NCBI GenBank assembly: GCA_947629175.1
Contig: CANRCT010000002.1
Location: 1-64,000 of the forward strand
Reading direction: 5' to 3'
Source of the DNA: an uncultured Muribaculaceae bacterium
GTDB lineage: Bacteria > Bacteroidota > Bacteroidia > Bacteroidales > Muribaculaceae
DNA length: 64,000 nt
Position 1 is the stretch's first letter, and each line of letters begins with the position of its first letter. Positions 16,609 through 26,950 of this stretch are shown here, in pieces. The position numbers and the translations under genes are program-made. Below the pieces are notes generated by a model. That model was not told the DNA's origin, searched no databases, and saw nothing but the letters and a program-made list of their open reading frames with translations.

Positions 16609-18123
16609 TCATCGTTTGGCGAGTGGCAGAGTAATTATGAAACGCGTACCCTGGCCAAGCTCGCTCTCTACTGTAATCTGTCCGCCCAACTCCCCTACCA
16701 TTTTGTTGACGTAGGCCAGGCCCAGGCCGAAGCCTTTTACGTCATGGAGATTGCCGGTCGGCACTCTATAAAATTTCTCGAATATTTTTTTCAGATCCTC
16801 GCGCCGTATTCCGATGCCGTTGTCGGCGACAGTCACTTCAAGACGTCCGCCGGCCACATCCCGGGTGCTTACCGTCAGCTTCAAGGGCTCGTCCTCCCGG
16901 CGATATTTCACAGCGTTGTCGAGCAGATTGAAGATGACGTTGGTAAAGTGCATCTCATCCACATGTATGATCGACTGCTCCGCTCCGAGCACGGCCTCAA
17001 TATGTCCGCCATACTTCTCGACCTTGATCTTGAATGTATGAATAATATTCTCTACAATCGCGTTAGCGTCGACATCCTGCAGCTTGAGAGTGGCTCTCTG
17101 ACGTTCGAACATCGACATCTGAAGCACCTTCTCCACCTGGAAGCGAAGACGTTTCGTCTCGTCGTTGATCACGTTGGATATATGCTCAAGCATGTTGGGC
17201 GACTTACGTACCGACGTGTCGTTGAGCATCTGGGCAGCGAGAGATATGGTGGATATCGGCGTCTTGAACTCATGGGTCATGTTGTTGATGAAGTCGTTTT
17301 TCATGTCAGTAAGTTTCTTCTGACGGAATGTCAGATAGATCGTAATGACAAAGACCACGAGCAACACGAACGTCATGATAAACGCCGGTATTATATAGTT
17401 GAGCGACGACATTATGTAATCGCGCTTGGTGGGGAAATAGACCTTGAGATAATACATCAGGTTGCGGGTGTCGTTGGGGAAGAGCGTCTGTACAAACATG
17501 TTGTCGTTGCCTACCTGTTCGGGATTGTATCCCGACGACCGGTAGACATTTGCGCCCTGACGGTTGACGACCGCGAACTCAAACGGCAGTTCGAGACCGT
17601 TGTTGGCCAGCTCCATCTTAAGATATGTCGCCACCTTGCCGGAATCGGCCCTCTCTGCTATCGGCCTTGTGCTCGACTGGCTTATCATACGGAGTATCAC
17701 CTCGTTCATCAGAGTGCGCTGCTTGAGATACTGCTCCTGGAGGATCTCATGGGTGGAACGCTGCCGAGGAGCCAGATTGACGGTGGGATCGAGAGCGTTG
17801 AGATCGCCCTGAAGAGTAAGCGCGCCTTTCTTGCCCTCGGGAGTGGTGAACGAATACTGTATGCCCCCCTGCTCACCCGATGCCGACGAGTAGCGCGGAA
17901 GCACTGATGTTTCTATCCGGGCCACGTCGTCCTCAAGAAAATACTGCGTCTCGTCCTGCTCCAGATTGCCTGTCACAGCATAGAGAGAGCGCTTCACTCC
18001 TTCGGCGAACTGATCATCGCGCATACGCAGTATGTTCTTCATGTACATTACCTGTACATATAGAAGCCCTGCGAACGTGAGAGCCATGATGATGGTGATT
18101 GCCCAGATTGTAGATTTCTTCAT
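16609..18123 (-). CDS. rprX: Sensor histidine kinase (RprX-like)
   Basis: Two TM segments; MTHEFKTPISTISLAAQML (H box), NLLDNAVKYRR (N box), DNGIGI, GFGLGLAYV. Confidence 0.9.
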   Translation of the reverse strand: MKKSTIWAITIIMALTFAGLLYVQVMYMKNILRMRDDQFAEGVKRSLYAVTGNLEQDETQYFLEDDVARIETSVLPRYSSASGEQGGIQYSFTTPEGKKGALTLQGDLNALDPTVNLAPRQRSTHEILQEQYLKQRTLMNEVILRMISQSSTRPIAERADSGKVATYLKMELANNGLELPFEFAVVNRQGANVYRSSGYNPEQVGNDNMFVQTLFPNDTRNLMYYLKVYFPTKRDYIMSSLNYIIPAFIMTFVLLVVFVITIYLTFRQKKLTDMKNDFINNMTHEFKTPISTISLAAQMLNDTSVRKSPNMLEHISNVINDETKRLRFQVEKVLQMSMFERQRATLKLQDVDANAIVENIIHTFKIKVEKYGGHIEAVLGAEQSIIHVDEMHFTNVIFNLLDNAVKYRREDEPLKLTVSTRDVAGGRLEVTVADNGIGIRREDLKKIFEKFYRVPTGNLHDVKGFGLGLAYVNKMVGELGGQITVESELGQGTRFIITLPLAKR

Positions 18124-18292
18124 ATTATAAATGACAACCGGTGACGGATGCCGATATTTTTGTATTTATTATGTTAACGCCTGAAAGGGCATAATTGTTA
18201 TCGGAGCATAAAAAAAGTCAAGGCGCCCGTTTTAACAATTCGGCTCAAAATTAACACTTAAATGTGAAAAGTGCAAATTTCGCAATAAAAAA

Positions 18293-18328
18293 CTACGCCG
18301 CACAGCCTCTTTTGGCTATGCGGCGCAG
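18293..18328 (-). terminator. Intrinsic terminator downstream of nhaA
   Basis: 15-bp stem ctacgccgcacagcc/ggctatgcggcgcag; on the minus strand followed by TTTTTTATTG. Confidence 0.85.
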
Positions 18329-18357
18329 TGATATTTCAGTAAGCCTGTCGGTTCAGA

Positions 18358-19794
18358 TCAATGTTCAGCCACCGGATTCTCGGCAAGCGGATGCTCATCG
18401 TCCTCCGCTACATAATGATTGCCTTTCGGCAAAGTATGCCCGAGCAGCATGAAGCCGAGGATGCCCGAAACAAGCGAACCTACGACGATGCCCAGCTTTG
18501 CGTGATTGAGGAGATCAGCTCCATGCACTCCCATTCCGGCAAACGACAGATTGGCTATGAAGAGAGATACTGTGAAACCGATACCTCCGAGCATCGCCAC
18601 GGACACCATCATCTTCCAGTTGGCCCGGAGAGGCATGGGGGCGAGGCGGAGTTTGACGGTCAGCCACGAGAACAGGAATATACCCAGGCATTTGCCTATG
18701 ACGAGACCGCATATGATCGCAAGAGAAATGCCTTCGACTATCGAAGCCGGATCAAGATCAAGGAGGAATATGCCGGCATTGGCGAATGCAAACAGGGGCA
18801 CAATGAAATTATTGACTACCGGATGGAGAGAGTCCTCAAGATCCTGAAGCGGCGAGATCACCTTGTCGGATGCATACTCTATCTTCTTCAGCCAGTCCAT
18901 CTGCTCCCGGTTGAGAATACTCGACTTATCAAGCCTCTCGTCATCCTCATGCTTGAAATGGGCTATCGACGAACGTATTATCTTTACATATCTCCTGGGC
19001 TTGAACACCGGCGAGGCAGGCACGCAGAAAGCCACCAGCACGCCGGCGATAGTCGGATGAACGCCCGAATTGAGAAACAGGAACCACACACATCCGCCTA
19101 TACCGAGATAAAAAATCTTGCTCTTGATATGCATGACGCTTCCCAGAAGCAATACTCCGAGAAGAGCCGCAGCATATATCAGAAGCATATATTCGATATG
19201 CGAGGAATAGAACGCAGCGATGACGATGATGCCGCCGATATCGTCGACCACAGCCAGAGTGGTCAGAAATATCTTGAGAGAGATAGGCACTCTTGATCCG
19301 AGCATGGCCAGTACTCCAAGCGAGAACGCTATGTCGGTAGCCATAGGTATGGCCGAGCCACCCACATAATCAGTGCCTTTCGAAAGCATATAATATATGC
19401 CGACGGGCACAAGCATGCCTCCTATGGCGCCCATGATCGGCAACAGAGCCTGTTTGAACGAAGAAAGCTCGCCGACGAGCACCTCACGCTTGATCTCAAG
19501 ACCGATTGAGAAGAAAAATACGGCCATCAGGGCGTCGTTGATGAATTCAAGCATGTTCATCGGCTCGCCCCCGTGGGAGAACAGATTGAAATCCCCGATC
19601 TGAAGCCGCACCTCATGCTCCCAGAAATCAAAATAGTAATGGTTGATGGCCGGAATATTGGCCACCACCATAGCAAGGATGGTGGCTACTATCAATATAT
19701 TGCCGCCTGTAGCATGGCGGCGTATGGCCTGTCGGGCCGCGAAAAAGGGAGCGTGATGTTCGCTTTCCACAATGTTGTCGTCTTCGCTTGTCAT
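18358..19794 (-). CDS. nhaA: Na+/H+ antiporter NhaA
   Basis: MNMLEFINDALMAVFFFSIGLEIKREVLVGELSS...GGSAIPMATDIAFSLGVLAMLGSRVPISLKIFLTTLAVVDDIGGI. Confidence 0.96.
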   Translation of the reverse strand: MTSEDDNIVESEHHAPFFAARQAIRRHATGGNILIVATILAMVVANIPAINHYYFDFWEHEVRLQIGDFNLFSHGGEPMNMLEFINDALMAVFFFSIGLEIKREVLVGELSSFKQALLPIMGAIGGMLVPVGIYYMLSKGTDYVGGSAIPMATDIAFSLGVLAMLGSRVPISLKIFLTTLAVVDDIGGIIVIAAFYSSHIEYMLLIYAAALLGVLLLGSVMHIKSKIFYLGIGGCVWFLFLNSGVHPTIAGVLVAFCVPASPVFKPRRYVKIIRSSIAHFKHEDDERLDKSSILNREQMDWLKKIEYASDKVISPLQDLEDSLHPVVNNFIVPLFAFANAGIFLLDLDPASIVEGISLAIICGLVIGKCLGIFLFSWLTVKLRLAPMPLRANWKMMVSVAMLGGIGFTVSLFIANLSFAGMGVHGADLLNHAKLGIVVGSLVSGILGFMLLGHTLPKGNHYVAEDDEHPLAENPVAEH

Positions 19795-19869
19795 TTGGTT
19801 AGGTCATTGAAGAGGAGAGTATTTGGCACAAATAAATAAATCCATGTTTCACACAGGAAGGGCTTGGCT

Positions 19870-21657
19870 TCAGTCAAGTTTGAGCACCGCGAGGAAAGCC
19901 TTCTGAGGCACCTCCACGGAGCCTATCTGTTTCATGCGCTTTTTGCCTTTTTTCTGTTTTTCAAGAAGCTTTCGTTTTCGGGATATATCGCCGCCGTAAC
20001 ACTTAGCCGTGACATCCTTTCTGACTGCCTTGATAGTCTCTCGGGCTATGATCTTCGCCCCTATCGCAGCCTGAATCGCTATATCGAACTGCTGACGGGG
20101 TATCAGTTCCTTAAGTTTCTCACACATGCGGCGTCCGAAAGTCACTGCGTTGTCGGCATGAGTGAGTGTCGACAACGCATCGACACTTTCACCATTGAGC
20201 AGTATATCGAGCTTGACCAGCTTCGACTCGCGGAAATCATGCAGATGATAGTCAAACGAAGCATAACCTTTCGAGATACTCTTCAGCTTGTCGTAGAAAT
20301 CGATGACGATCTCTCCCAGAGGCATATCGAAAGTCATCTCCATGCGGTTGCCGGAGATATACTCCTGTTTGACCAGAATGCCGCGTTTCGACAGACAAAG
20401 CGTCATGATCGGCCCGATAAAATCGGCCACAGTGATTATGGACGCTCTGATATATGGCTCCTCTATATGGTCGATCAGCGTGGCCTCCGGAAGTCCCGAA
20501 GGATTATGGACTTCAGTCATATGGCCCTGCTTGTCGAACACCCGGTAAGAGACATTGGGCACCGTAGTGATCACATCCATGTCAAACTCTCTGCCGAGAC
20601 GCTCCTGTATGATCTCCATGTGGAGCAGGCCGAGGAAGCCACACCTGAATCCGAAACCGAGCGCGGCCGATGATTCAGGCTGGAAGGTCAGCGACGCGTC
20701 ATTGAGCTGAAGTTTTTCAAGCGACGCCCTGAGATTTTCGAAATCCTCCGTCTCTATGGGATAGACTCCGGCAAATACCATGGGCTTCACTTCCTCAAAG
20801 CCTTCTATAGCCTGATCGCAGGGACGCTGCACGTGGGTTATCGTATCGCCCACTTTTACTTCCCTTGAGGTCTTGATGCCTGAAATAATGTAGCCCACAT
20901 TGCCGGCCGAAAGTTCTTCACGAGGCGACATTTCGAGTTTGAGCACACCTATTTCATCAGCGTTATACTCCTTGCCGGTTGACACGAACTTGACGAAATC
21001 GCCACGCCTGATAGTTCCGTTGACTATCTTGTAATAGGCTATGATACCGCGGAACGGATTAAACACCGAGTCGAATATCAGGGCCTGCAGCGGAGCTTCC
21101 GGATCACCTTTGGGTGCCGGAATCCTCGATATTATGGCATCGAGAATCTCGGGGATACCCTGACCCGTCTTGCCGGAGGCACGGATTATATCCGAGTGGT
21201 CGCATCCGAGAAGATCCACTATCTGATCCTCCACCTCTTCCGGCTTCGCGCTGTCAAGATCCACTTTGTTGACCACCGGAATGATCTCCAGATCATTGTC
21301 GATGGCCATATACAGATTGGAGATCGTCTGGGCCTGAATACCCTGCGAGGCGTCAACAATAAGGAGGGCTCCTTCGCAGGCTGCTATTGAACGGGAAACC
21401 TCATAGGAGAAATCCACATGCCCCGGGGTATCAATCAGGTTAAGCACATAATGTTCATTGCCCGAAGTATAGTTCATCTGTATGGCGTGGCTCTTGATGG
21501 TAATTCCGCGCTCACGCTCCAGATCCATATCGTCAAGCACCTGTGCCTGAAGATCTTTGCCCTCCACAGTATGAGTATATTCCAGCAGTCTGTCGGCAAG
21601 AGTACTCTTGCCGTGGTCAATATGGGCAATTATGCAGAAGTTTCGGATATTCTTCAT
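19870..21657 (-). CDS. lepA: Elongation factor 4 (LepA)
   Basis: [28 protein letters not shown]...[12 protein letters not shown]-type region...C-terminal [36 protein letters not shown]. Confidence 0.97.
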   Translation of the reverse strand: MKNIRNFCIIAHIDHGKSTLADRLLEYTHTVEGKDLQAQVLDDMDLERERGITIKSHAIQMNYTSGNEHYVLNLIDTPGHVDFSYEVSRSIAACEGALLIVDASQGIQAQTISNLYMAIDNDLEIIPVVNKVDLDSAKPEEVEDQIVDLLGCDHSDIIRASGKTGQGIPEILDAIISRIPAPKGDPEAPLQALIFDSVFNPFRGIIAYYKIVNGTIRRGDFVKFVSTGKEYNADEIGVLKLEMSPREELSAGNVGYIISGIKTSREVKVGDTITHVQRPCDQAIEGFEEVKPMVFAGVYPIETEDFENLRASLEKLQLNDASLTFQPESSAALGFGFRCGFLGLLHMEIIQERLGREFDMDVITTVPNVSYRVFDKQGHMTEVHNPSGLPEATLIDHIEEPYIRASIITVADFIGPIMTLCLSKRGILVKQEYISGNRMEMTFDMPLGEIVIDFYDKLKSISKGYASFDYHLHDFRESKLVKLDILLNGESVDALSTLTHADNAVTFGRRMCEKLKELIPRQQFDIAIQAAIGAKIIARETIKAVRKDVTAKCYGGDISRKRKLLEKQKKGKKRMKQIGSVEVPQKAFLAVLKLD

Positions 21658-21769
21658 TTTTTCCTGATTTTCGCCGCAAAGTTACGAAAAAAGCGCTATA
21701 CGTCAAAGCGTCGGCCTGCCTGCGGGCAATATGGTCAGACACTTCCTGACAGCATATTCAAAACAGCGA

Positions 21770-21798
21770 GGGGGCCATGGCCGGTCGCCATAGCCCCC
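21770..21798 (-). terminator. Intrinsic terminator downstream of the LRR gene
   Basis: Minus strand GGGGGCTATGGC-GACCG-GCCATGGCCCCC then TCGCTGTTTTG; pairs on the minus strand with one G.U. Confidence 0.75.
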
Positions 21799-21863
21799 GT
21801 GATCATGTTTTATTGAACTGATGGGATGTCGTCACGTCACTCCTTCCGGCAACATGAGGCTGA

Positions 21864-22925
21864 TCAATAGTTCCACTGACAGGCCACCATCCTCAGATTC
21901 GAGCATCCGATAGTACGGAAATCAAGTATCTGGTTGTAACGGCAGTTGATGTAGGTCAATGCCTGGTCGAACGATACGTCGAGCGTGGTCAGCTGATTGT
22001 TGTCGCAGAGTAGGCGCTGCAGGAATGTCTGATTCGAGAGATTGAGCGTCGTCAGATCATTATATGAGCAGTCGACGAAGAGAAGATTCGGGCAATTGCT
22101 GACGTCCAGCGTGGTCAGATCATTGTAGGAGCATACGAGATCCGAGAGGTTCTTGCAGTCTCGAAGTCCGAGAGTCACCATGTTGTTGTCGGAACAGATG
22201 AATGTGAAGAGCGAAGGCAGACCGCTTACAATCATTGTGGAGATCTGATTGTCGTCCACATTAAGATTCTGCAGGCTTTCCACTCCGGCAAGGTTAAGGC
22301 TCGTAAGCTTGTTGTAACCGCAATAGAGGTTTTTAAGTTTGGCGCAGCCTGATACATTCAGAGATTCAAGATGGTTGCCCTGACAATTGAGAGTCTGCAG
22401 CTGCTCTACGTTTGACACATTGAGCTCCACAAAAAGATTGTTGGAAACATTGAGGTTCTTGAGCGACGGCACTCCGTCGAAATTCACATTGTCCGACAGA
22501 CGGTTTTTGTAGATTGTCACTTTCTGCAGCACCGGGCACTGCTGAAGATTTGCAGCCGTAAGCACATTGCGGCTTGCGTTGAGTTCGGTCAGCGCCGGGG
22601 AGTTGACGACAGATACCGAGGTCAGCTTGTTGCGGGAGACATCAACCTTTGTCAGCGCCTGAAATCCGGTCAGCGAAAGCTGGCCGGCAAGATGCTTGTC
22701 TTTCCATTCAATGGCAGTCACATGACCGCCTGCGATAGTCAGCCCTTCCACTCCGCTCAATTGAGCCGGATTGGCTACATTCAGCGCCTGGGCATTAGTT
22801 GTGCCATTTTCTGAGGTCTGGGCCAGAAAGGCCGAAATCTGCTTGGCCTCGTTCTTGTCGAGGTTCTGGGCAAAGGCCGTCGAGCATCCGAGCATGACAG
22901 CGGCGATTAATAAGAACTTTTTCAT
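21864..22925 (-). CDS. Secreted leucine-rich-repeat protein (21-aa repeats)
   Basis: Signal peptide MKKFLLIAAVMLGCSTAFAQ; units such as LKNLYCGYNKLTSLNLAGVES and LSDLVCSYNDLTTLDVSNCPN, each 21 aa. Confidence 0.85.
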   Translation of the reverse strand: MKKFLLIAAVMLGCSTAFAQNLDKNEAKQISAFLAQTSENGTTNAQALNVANPAQLSGVEGLTIAGGHVTAIEWKDKHLAGQLSLTGFQALTKVDVSRNKLTSVSVVNSPALTELNASRNVLTAANLQQCPVLQKVTIYKNRLSDNVNFDGVPSLKNLNVSNNLFVELNVSNVEQLQTLNCQGNHLESLNVSGCAKLKNLYCGYNKLTSLNLAGVESLQNLNVDDNQISTMIVSGLPSLFTFICSDNNMVTLGLRDCKNLSDLVCSYNDLTTLDVSNCPNLLFVDCSYNDLTTLNLSNQTFLQRLLCDNNQLTTLDVSFDQALTYINCRYNQILDFRTIGCSNLRMVACQWNY

Positions 22926-23049
22926 ATGACTTTTGATGATTTGTGTTTGTTTTTATAAACTTAACACGTGTCAGATAAAAAAGTTTGACACCGCCGGGAT
23001 TCGCGGCAAAAAAAGCAGTAAAAGAGGAAAAGAGTGACTGCGGCGCGTG

Positions 23050-24606
23050 TCAGAATGGTGTCGGTTCGTCCGACGAGGGCCCGAGAAAATCGGCCGTTCC
23101 TCCTGAGAACGATGCGGCTCCCGGTGTCAGCGGCATATCACCGTCGGGCCCCGAAGCATTCATTTTTGAACCGACTGATACAGCTGATACCATCGGCCCC
23201 TCTTCCCAATTCTCAAATCTGGCGAATTCCTTGCGGAAACGCATCTTGACGTCATCCACGCGTCCGCTGCGGTGTTTCGCCACGATAAATTCGGCAAGTC
23301 CGCGTATATTCCTCCCCTCCATATCGGTGTCAGACCGCAGATAGTATTCCGGGCGATGGATGAAGCAGACGATATCAGCATCCTGCTCTATGGCGCCAGA
23401 TTCACGCAAGTCGGAAAGCTGAGGACGCTTGCTGTCGCGGTCGCCGTCCTTGCCGCGGGTCTCTACCGATCGGTTGAGCTGCGAAAGAGCCACTATAGGT
23501 ATGTCGAGCTCCTTGGCAAGCTGCTTCAGCGAACGGGAGATAATCGACACCTCCTGCTCGCGGCTTCCGAACTTCATTCCGGTAGCATTCATAAGCTGAA
23601 GATAGTCGATGATTATGAATCTCACCTGATGCTCCCTGACAAGCCGACGGGCTTTCGTACGCAGCTCAAGGATCGAGAGCGACGGCGTATCGTCAATGTA
23701 AAGGCGTGCGTCCTGGAGCTCCTTCACACGACTCATCAGCTGATCCCACTCCATGGGCGACAGCTGTCCGCTCTTGATCTTCTCGCCGCCGAGTTCGCAG
23801 ACATTACTTATCAGACGGTTGACAAGCTGCACATTTGACATCTCCAACGAGAAGATGGCTACCGGTATCTCGTAATTGACCGCCATATTCTTGGCCATCG
23901 ACAGGACAAATGCCGTCTTGCCCATGGCCGGACGGGCTGCTATGATGATCAGATCGGAATTCTGCCATCCGGAAGTAAGTTTGTCAAGCTCGTGGAAACC
24001 CGACTCCAGGCCGCTGAGGCCCGATGCTCGGTTGGCGGCAGCCTGAATCTGTTTTATGGCCTGTTCGATGACCGGATTGATCTGGGTGACGTCCTTCTTG
24101 ACATTCCTCTGGGAGATCTCAAACAGACGGCCCTCAGCCTCCTGAAGAAGATCATCGACGTCATTCACCTCATCAAACGCTTTCGAACTGATATCCGACG
24201 AAAAAGATATCAGCTCCCGGGCGAGATACTTCTGGGCTACGATACGCGCATGATATTCCACATTGGCTCCCGACAGCACACGCGATGTCAGTTCCGATAC
24301 CACTACCGGCCCTCCGATCTTCTCCAGATTGCCGTCGAGACGCAGCTGTTCGGTGACCGTAAGCATGTCGATAGGCTTCTGTGCGGCGCCAAGCTGCTGT
24401 ATCGCCGCGTAGACCATCGAATTCGTAGGATCGTAGAACGATTCGGGCTTCAGGAGGTCACACACTACGGAGTAAGCATCTTTCTCAAGCATCAGAGCTC
24501 CGAGCACAGCCTGCTCGACATCTATGTCGCGCGGAGGAATCCGGCCTCCGATCTCCGCTTCATTCTTCGCTTTGGGAATATAATTGTTGTTGCGCTTCGT
24601 TTCCAT
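23050..24606 (-). CDS. dnaB: Replicative DNA helicase DnaB
   Basis: PPRDIDVEQAVLGALMLEKDAY...DLIIIAARPAMGKTAFVLSMAKNMA...IIIDYLQLMN...SQLNRSVETR. Confidence 0.97.
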   Translation of the reverse strand: METKRNNNYIPKAKNEAEIGGRIPPRDIDVEQAVLGALMLEKDAYSVVCDLLKPESFYDPTNSMVYAAIQQLGAAQKPIDMLTVTEQLRLDGNLEKIGGPVVVSELTSRVLSGANVEYHARIVAQKYLARELISFSSDISSKAFDEVNDVDDLLQEAEGRLFEISQRNVKKDVTQINPVIEQAIKQIQAAANRASGLSGLESGFHELDKLTSGWQNSDLIIIAARPAMGKTAFVLSMAKNMAVNYEIPVAIFSLEMSNVQLVNRLISNVCELGGEKIKSGQLSPMEWDQLMSRVKELQDARLYIDDTPSLSILELRTKARRLVREHQVRFIIIDYLQLMNATGMKFGSREQEVSIISRSLKQLAKELDIPIVALSQLNRSVETRGKDGDRDSKRPQLSDLRESGAIEQDADIVCFIHRPEYYLRSDTDMEGRNIRGLAEFIVAKHRSGRVDDVKMRFRKEFARFENWEEGPMVSAVSVGSKMNASGPDGDMPLTPGAASFSGGTADFLGPSSDEPTPF

Positions 24607-24726
24607 ACGGCAAAATTACAAAAAAAGTCGCCAACAGAGTGACGACTTCGACAGCAAACCTATCTACAAATTCTTTACATCGATTCAACATCAGTCAGAC
24701 TGACGCCTCATGATGTCATGATGCTC

Positions 24727-25332
24727 TCATTCTATGACTCTCCTGACTGAAATGAACCGCCGGCTGTAATAGCCGCCGTCGGGATAGTTGGTCACAACCA
24801 CTCCCTGCCCGCAGGAGGCATGAATGAATTTCAGCGTCCCGGTATCGGGATTGACATCAATCACCATTCCCACATGACCTATCGAGGATTTGCTCACACG
24901 GCGTCCGCTGAAAAATATAAGATCACCCACCTTTGCCTCCGAAAGGGGTATCTTCGTACCCTGCACTCCCTGAAGACGAGAAGCCGGACTCAGAGTAAAG
25001 CCGAATTTCCGGTAGACATGGCTTGTGAAACCGGAGCAGTCAAAAGAGCTCGGTCCTTTGGAGCCACGACGATACCGGCAGCCGAGATAACGCTTGGCAT
25101 ACTCAACCATCTCATCCTGAAGTATGCAGTCAAGAGCCGAAGGCGCCTCCTCAGTGGTAAAGACCGGAGGAAAAGAGGATTCGATCGGAGGGATCAGCGA
25201 AAACACACCCGAACGGGGAACTTCAATCACTACCGGAAGAGACAGCTCGCCTGACGATACCGCCGGACGGCTTGCAATGGCAGAAGCTGCTGCAAATGCA
25301 GTGATGAATGCTATGGCTGCTGTTCGTATCAT
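24727..25332 (-). CDS. C40 family (NlpC/P60) cysteine peptidase, secreted
   Basis: YLGCRYRRGSKGPSSFDCSGFTSHVYRKFGFTLSPASRLQ...DLIFFSGRR...IGHVGMVID; internal ATG at 25332 gives signal peptide MIRTAAIAFITAFAAASAIA. Confidence 0.9.
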   Translation of the reverse strand: MIRTAAIAFITAFAAASAIASRPAVSSGELSLPVVIEVPRSGVFSLIPPIESSFPPVFTTEEAPSALDCILQDEMVEYAKRYLGCRYRRGSKGPSSFDCSGFTSHVYRKFGFTLSPASRLQGVQGTKIPLSEAKVGDLIFFSGRRVSKSSIGHVGMVIDVNPDTGTLKFIHASCGQGVVVTNYPDGGYYSRRFISVRRVIE

Positions 25333-25562
25333 GACTATGACTGATTGTTCCGGAAAGTCAAACCTTCCATGTTGATTTTCACATTGCAAAATTAGCAAAT
25401 TATTATGTTAACATATCTAATTTTTTGATAAAGAAACCACAATTATTTAACGTTAGCCTGCTACATGCAATCTGAAATATGTCGCAGGCATATATAAGCC
25501 ACAGGACGCGGCAGAATCATCCGACTCTATCGCGCCCTGTCATTATGTGGTTGACAATCGGC

Positions 25563-26945
25563 TTAACCGATTGGCTCACCCCGTTTCAGCTTTTCGACTA
25601 TAGCATCTATTCGTGCCAGCTGGTCAGGTATCTTGATACCCTGAGGGCAATGAGGCTGGCATTCGCCGCATGCTATACAGCGCTCCGCCTGACGGAGACG
25701 GGGCACATTGCGGTCGTATCCTATAAGAAAGGCACGGCGCGCACGCTCGTATTCCGGATCCATATCCCCCGAAGGGACATCGCCGGCATTGACGCAGCGG
25801 TTGTAATGCTGGAATATCGAAGGAATGTCTATTCCATACGGGCATGGCATGCAGTATTTGCAGTCCGTACATCCGACAGTCGGATAAGACAGTATGATCC
25901 CGGCTGCATGGTCAAGAAAAGCGATCTCGTCGTCAGTAAGAGGCTTCAGCGGAGAATATGTGCGCAGATTGTCGCGCAAATGTTCCCGATATGTCATGCC
26001 GCTCAACACAGTCAGCACACCTTCAGGAGATCCGGCATAACGGAACGCCCATGAGGCGACACTGTCATCAGGCCTGCGCTGCTTCATCCGGGCCGTCAGA
26101 TTGTTGTTGACCGCAGCCAGCCGGCCGCCGAGCAGCGGCTCCATGATTACTACAGGTATACCACGTTTATGGAGTTCTCCGTAGAGATATTCCGCATCTG
26201 TATTCCGTTCGTTGACCTCCTTGGCATGGTTCCAGTCGATATAATTCATCTGGATCTGGACGAAATCCCAATGGTAGCGGTCATGGTTGGCAAGAAGATA
26301 ATCAAACACCTCCACATCGCCGTGATACGAAAAACCGAGATTGCGTATCCGTCCTGCCTTGCGTTCTTCCATTAAGAAATCGAGAATACCGTTGTCGAGA
26401 TACCGTGCATGAAGGTTCTCCATACCGCCCTGACCGATAGCGTGAAGAAGCATGTAGTCTATATGATCTGTCTGCAGCTCTTTGAGTGAATTGCGATACA
26501 TTTCAATCGACTTCTCGCGCGGCCATGTCGACGGATTGAAATTCGACAGCTTGGTGGCTATGAAATATGAATCCCTCGGATGCCGGCTCAGAGCTATGCC
26601 CATGGCATGTTCGCTGAGACCCTTGCAGTATGCAGGCGATGTATCGAAATAATTCACCCCTCCTTTCAGAGCCTCGTCGACCGAACGGTTGACCTCTTCC
26701 TGGTCAATTATTTCCTGACAGTCATCGGCTTTCGCGGTCGGCAGACGCATACATCCGTAGCCGAGTATCGACACCCGGTCGCCCGTGGATGGGTTTATAC
26801 GGTAAGTCATTTCTCCGCCTGCAGTGTCGTCATCGCCTGCCGCAACTATTTTGTCACGGCCGCCACATCCTGCAATCGAGAGTGTGACGCCCGCTCCCAT
26901 GAACTTCAGAAAGCCTCGACGTGTAATGCTGTTATCCTTATTCAT
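25563..26945 (-). CDS. Aldo/keto reductase with C-terminal [4Fe-4S] domain and Tat-type lipoprotein-like N-terminus
   Basis: SITRRGFLKFMGAGVTLSIAGCG; AKR core YFDTSPAYCKGLSEHAMGIAL; CTDCKYCMPCPYGIDIP and CIACGECQPHCPQGI. Confidence 0.88.
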   Translation of the reverse strand: MNKDNSITRRGFLKFMGAGVTLSIAGCGGRDKIVAAGDDDTAGGEMTYRINPSTGDRVSILGYGCMRLPTAKADDCQEIIDQEEVNRSVDEALKGGVNYFDTSPAYCKGLSEHAMGIALSRHPRDSYFIATKLSNFNPSTWPREKSIEMYRNSLKELQTDHIDYMLLHAIGQGGMENLHARYLDNGILDFLMEERKAGRIRNLGFSYHGDVEVFDYLLANHDRYHWDFVQIQMNYIDWNHAKEVNERNTDAEYLYGELHKRGIPVVIMEPLLGGRLAAVNNNLTARMKQRRPDDSVASWAFRYAGSPEGVLTVLSGMTYREHLRDNLRTYSPLKPLTDDEIAFLDHAAGIILSYPTVGCTDCKYCMPCPYGIDIPSIFQHYNRCVNAGDVPSGDMDPEYERARRAFLIGYDRNVPRLRQAERCIACGECQPHCPQGIKIPDQLARIDAIVEKLKRGEPIG

Positions 26946-26950
26946 CTTTA

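Noticed and set aside
16744-17907. 387-aa plus-strand ORF
   Set aside because: Antisense to the RprX-like histidine kinase, with no recognisable domain.
18361-19296. 311-aa plus-strand ORF
   Set aside because: Antisense to nhaA; charged, low-information translation.
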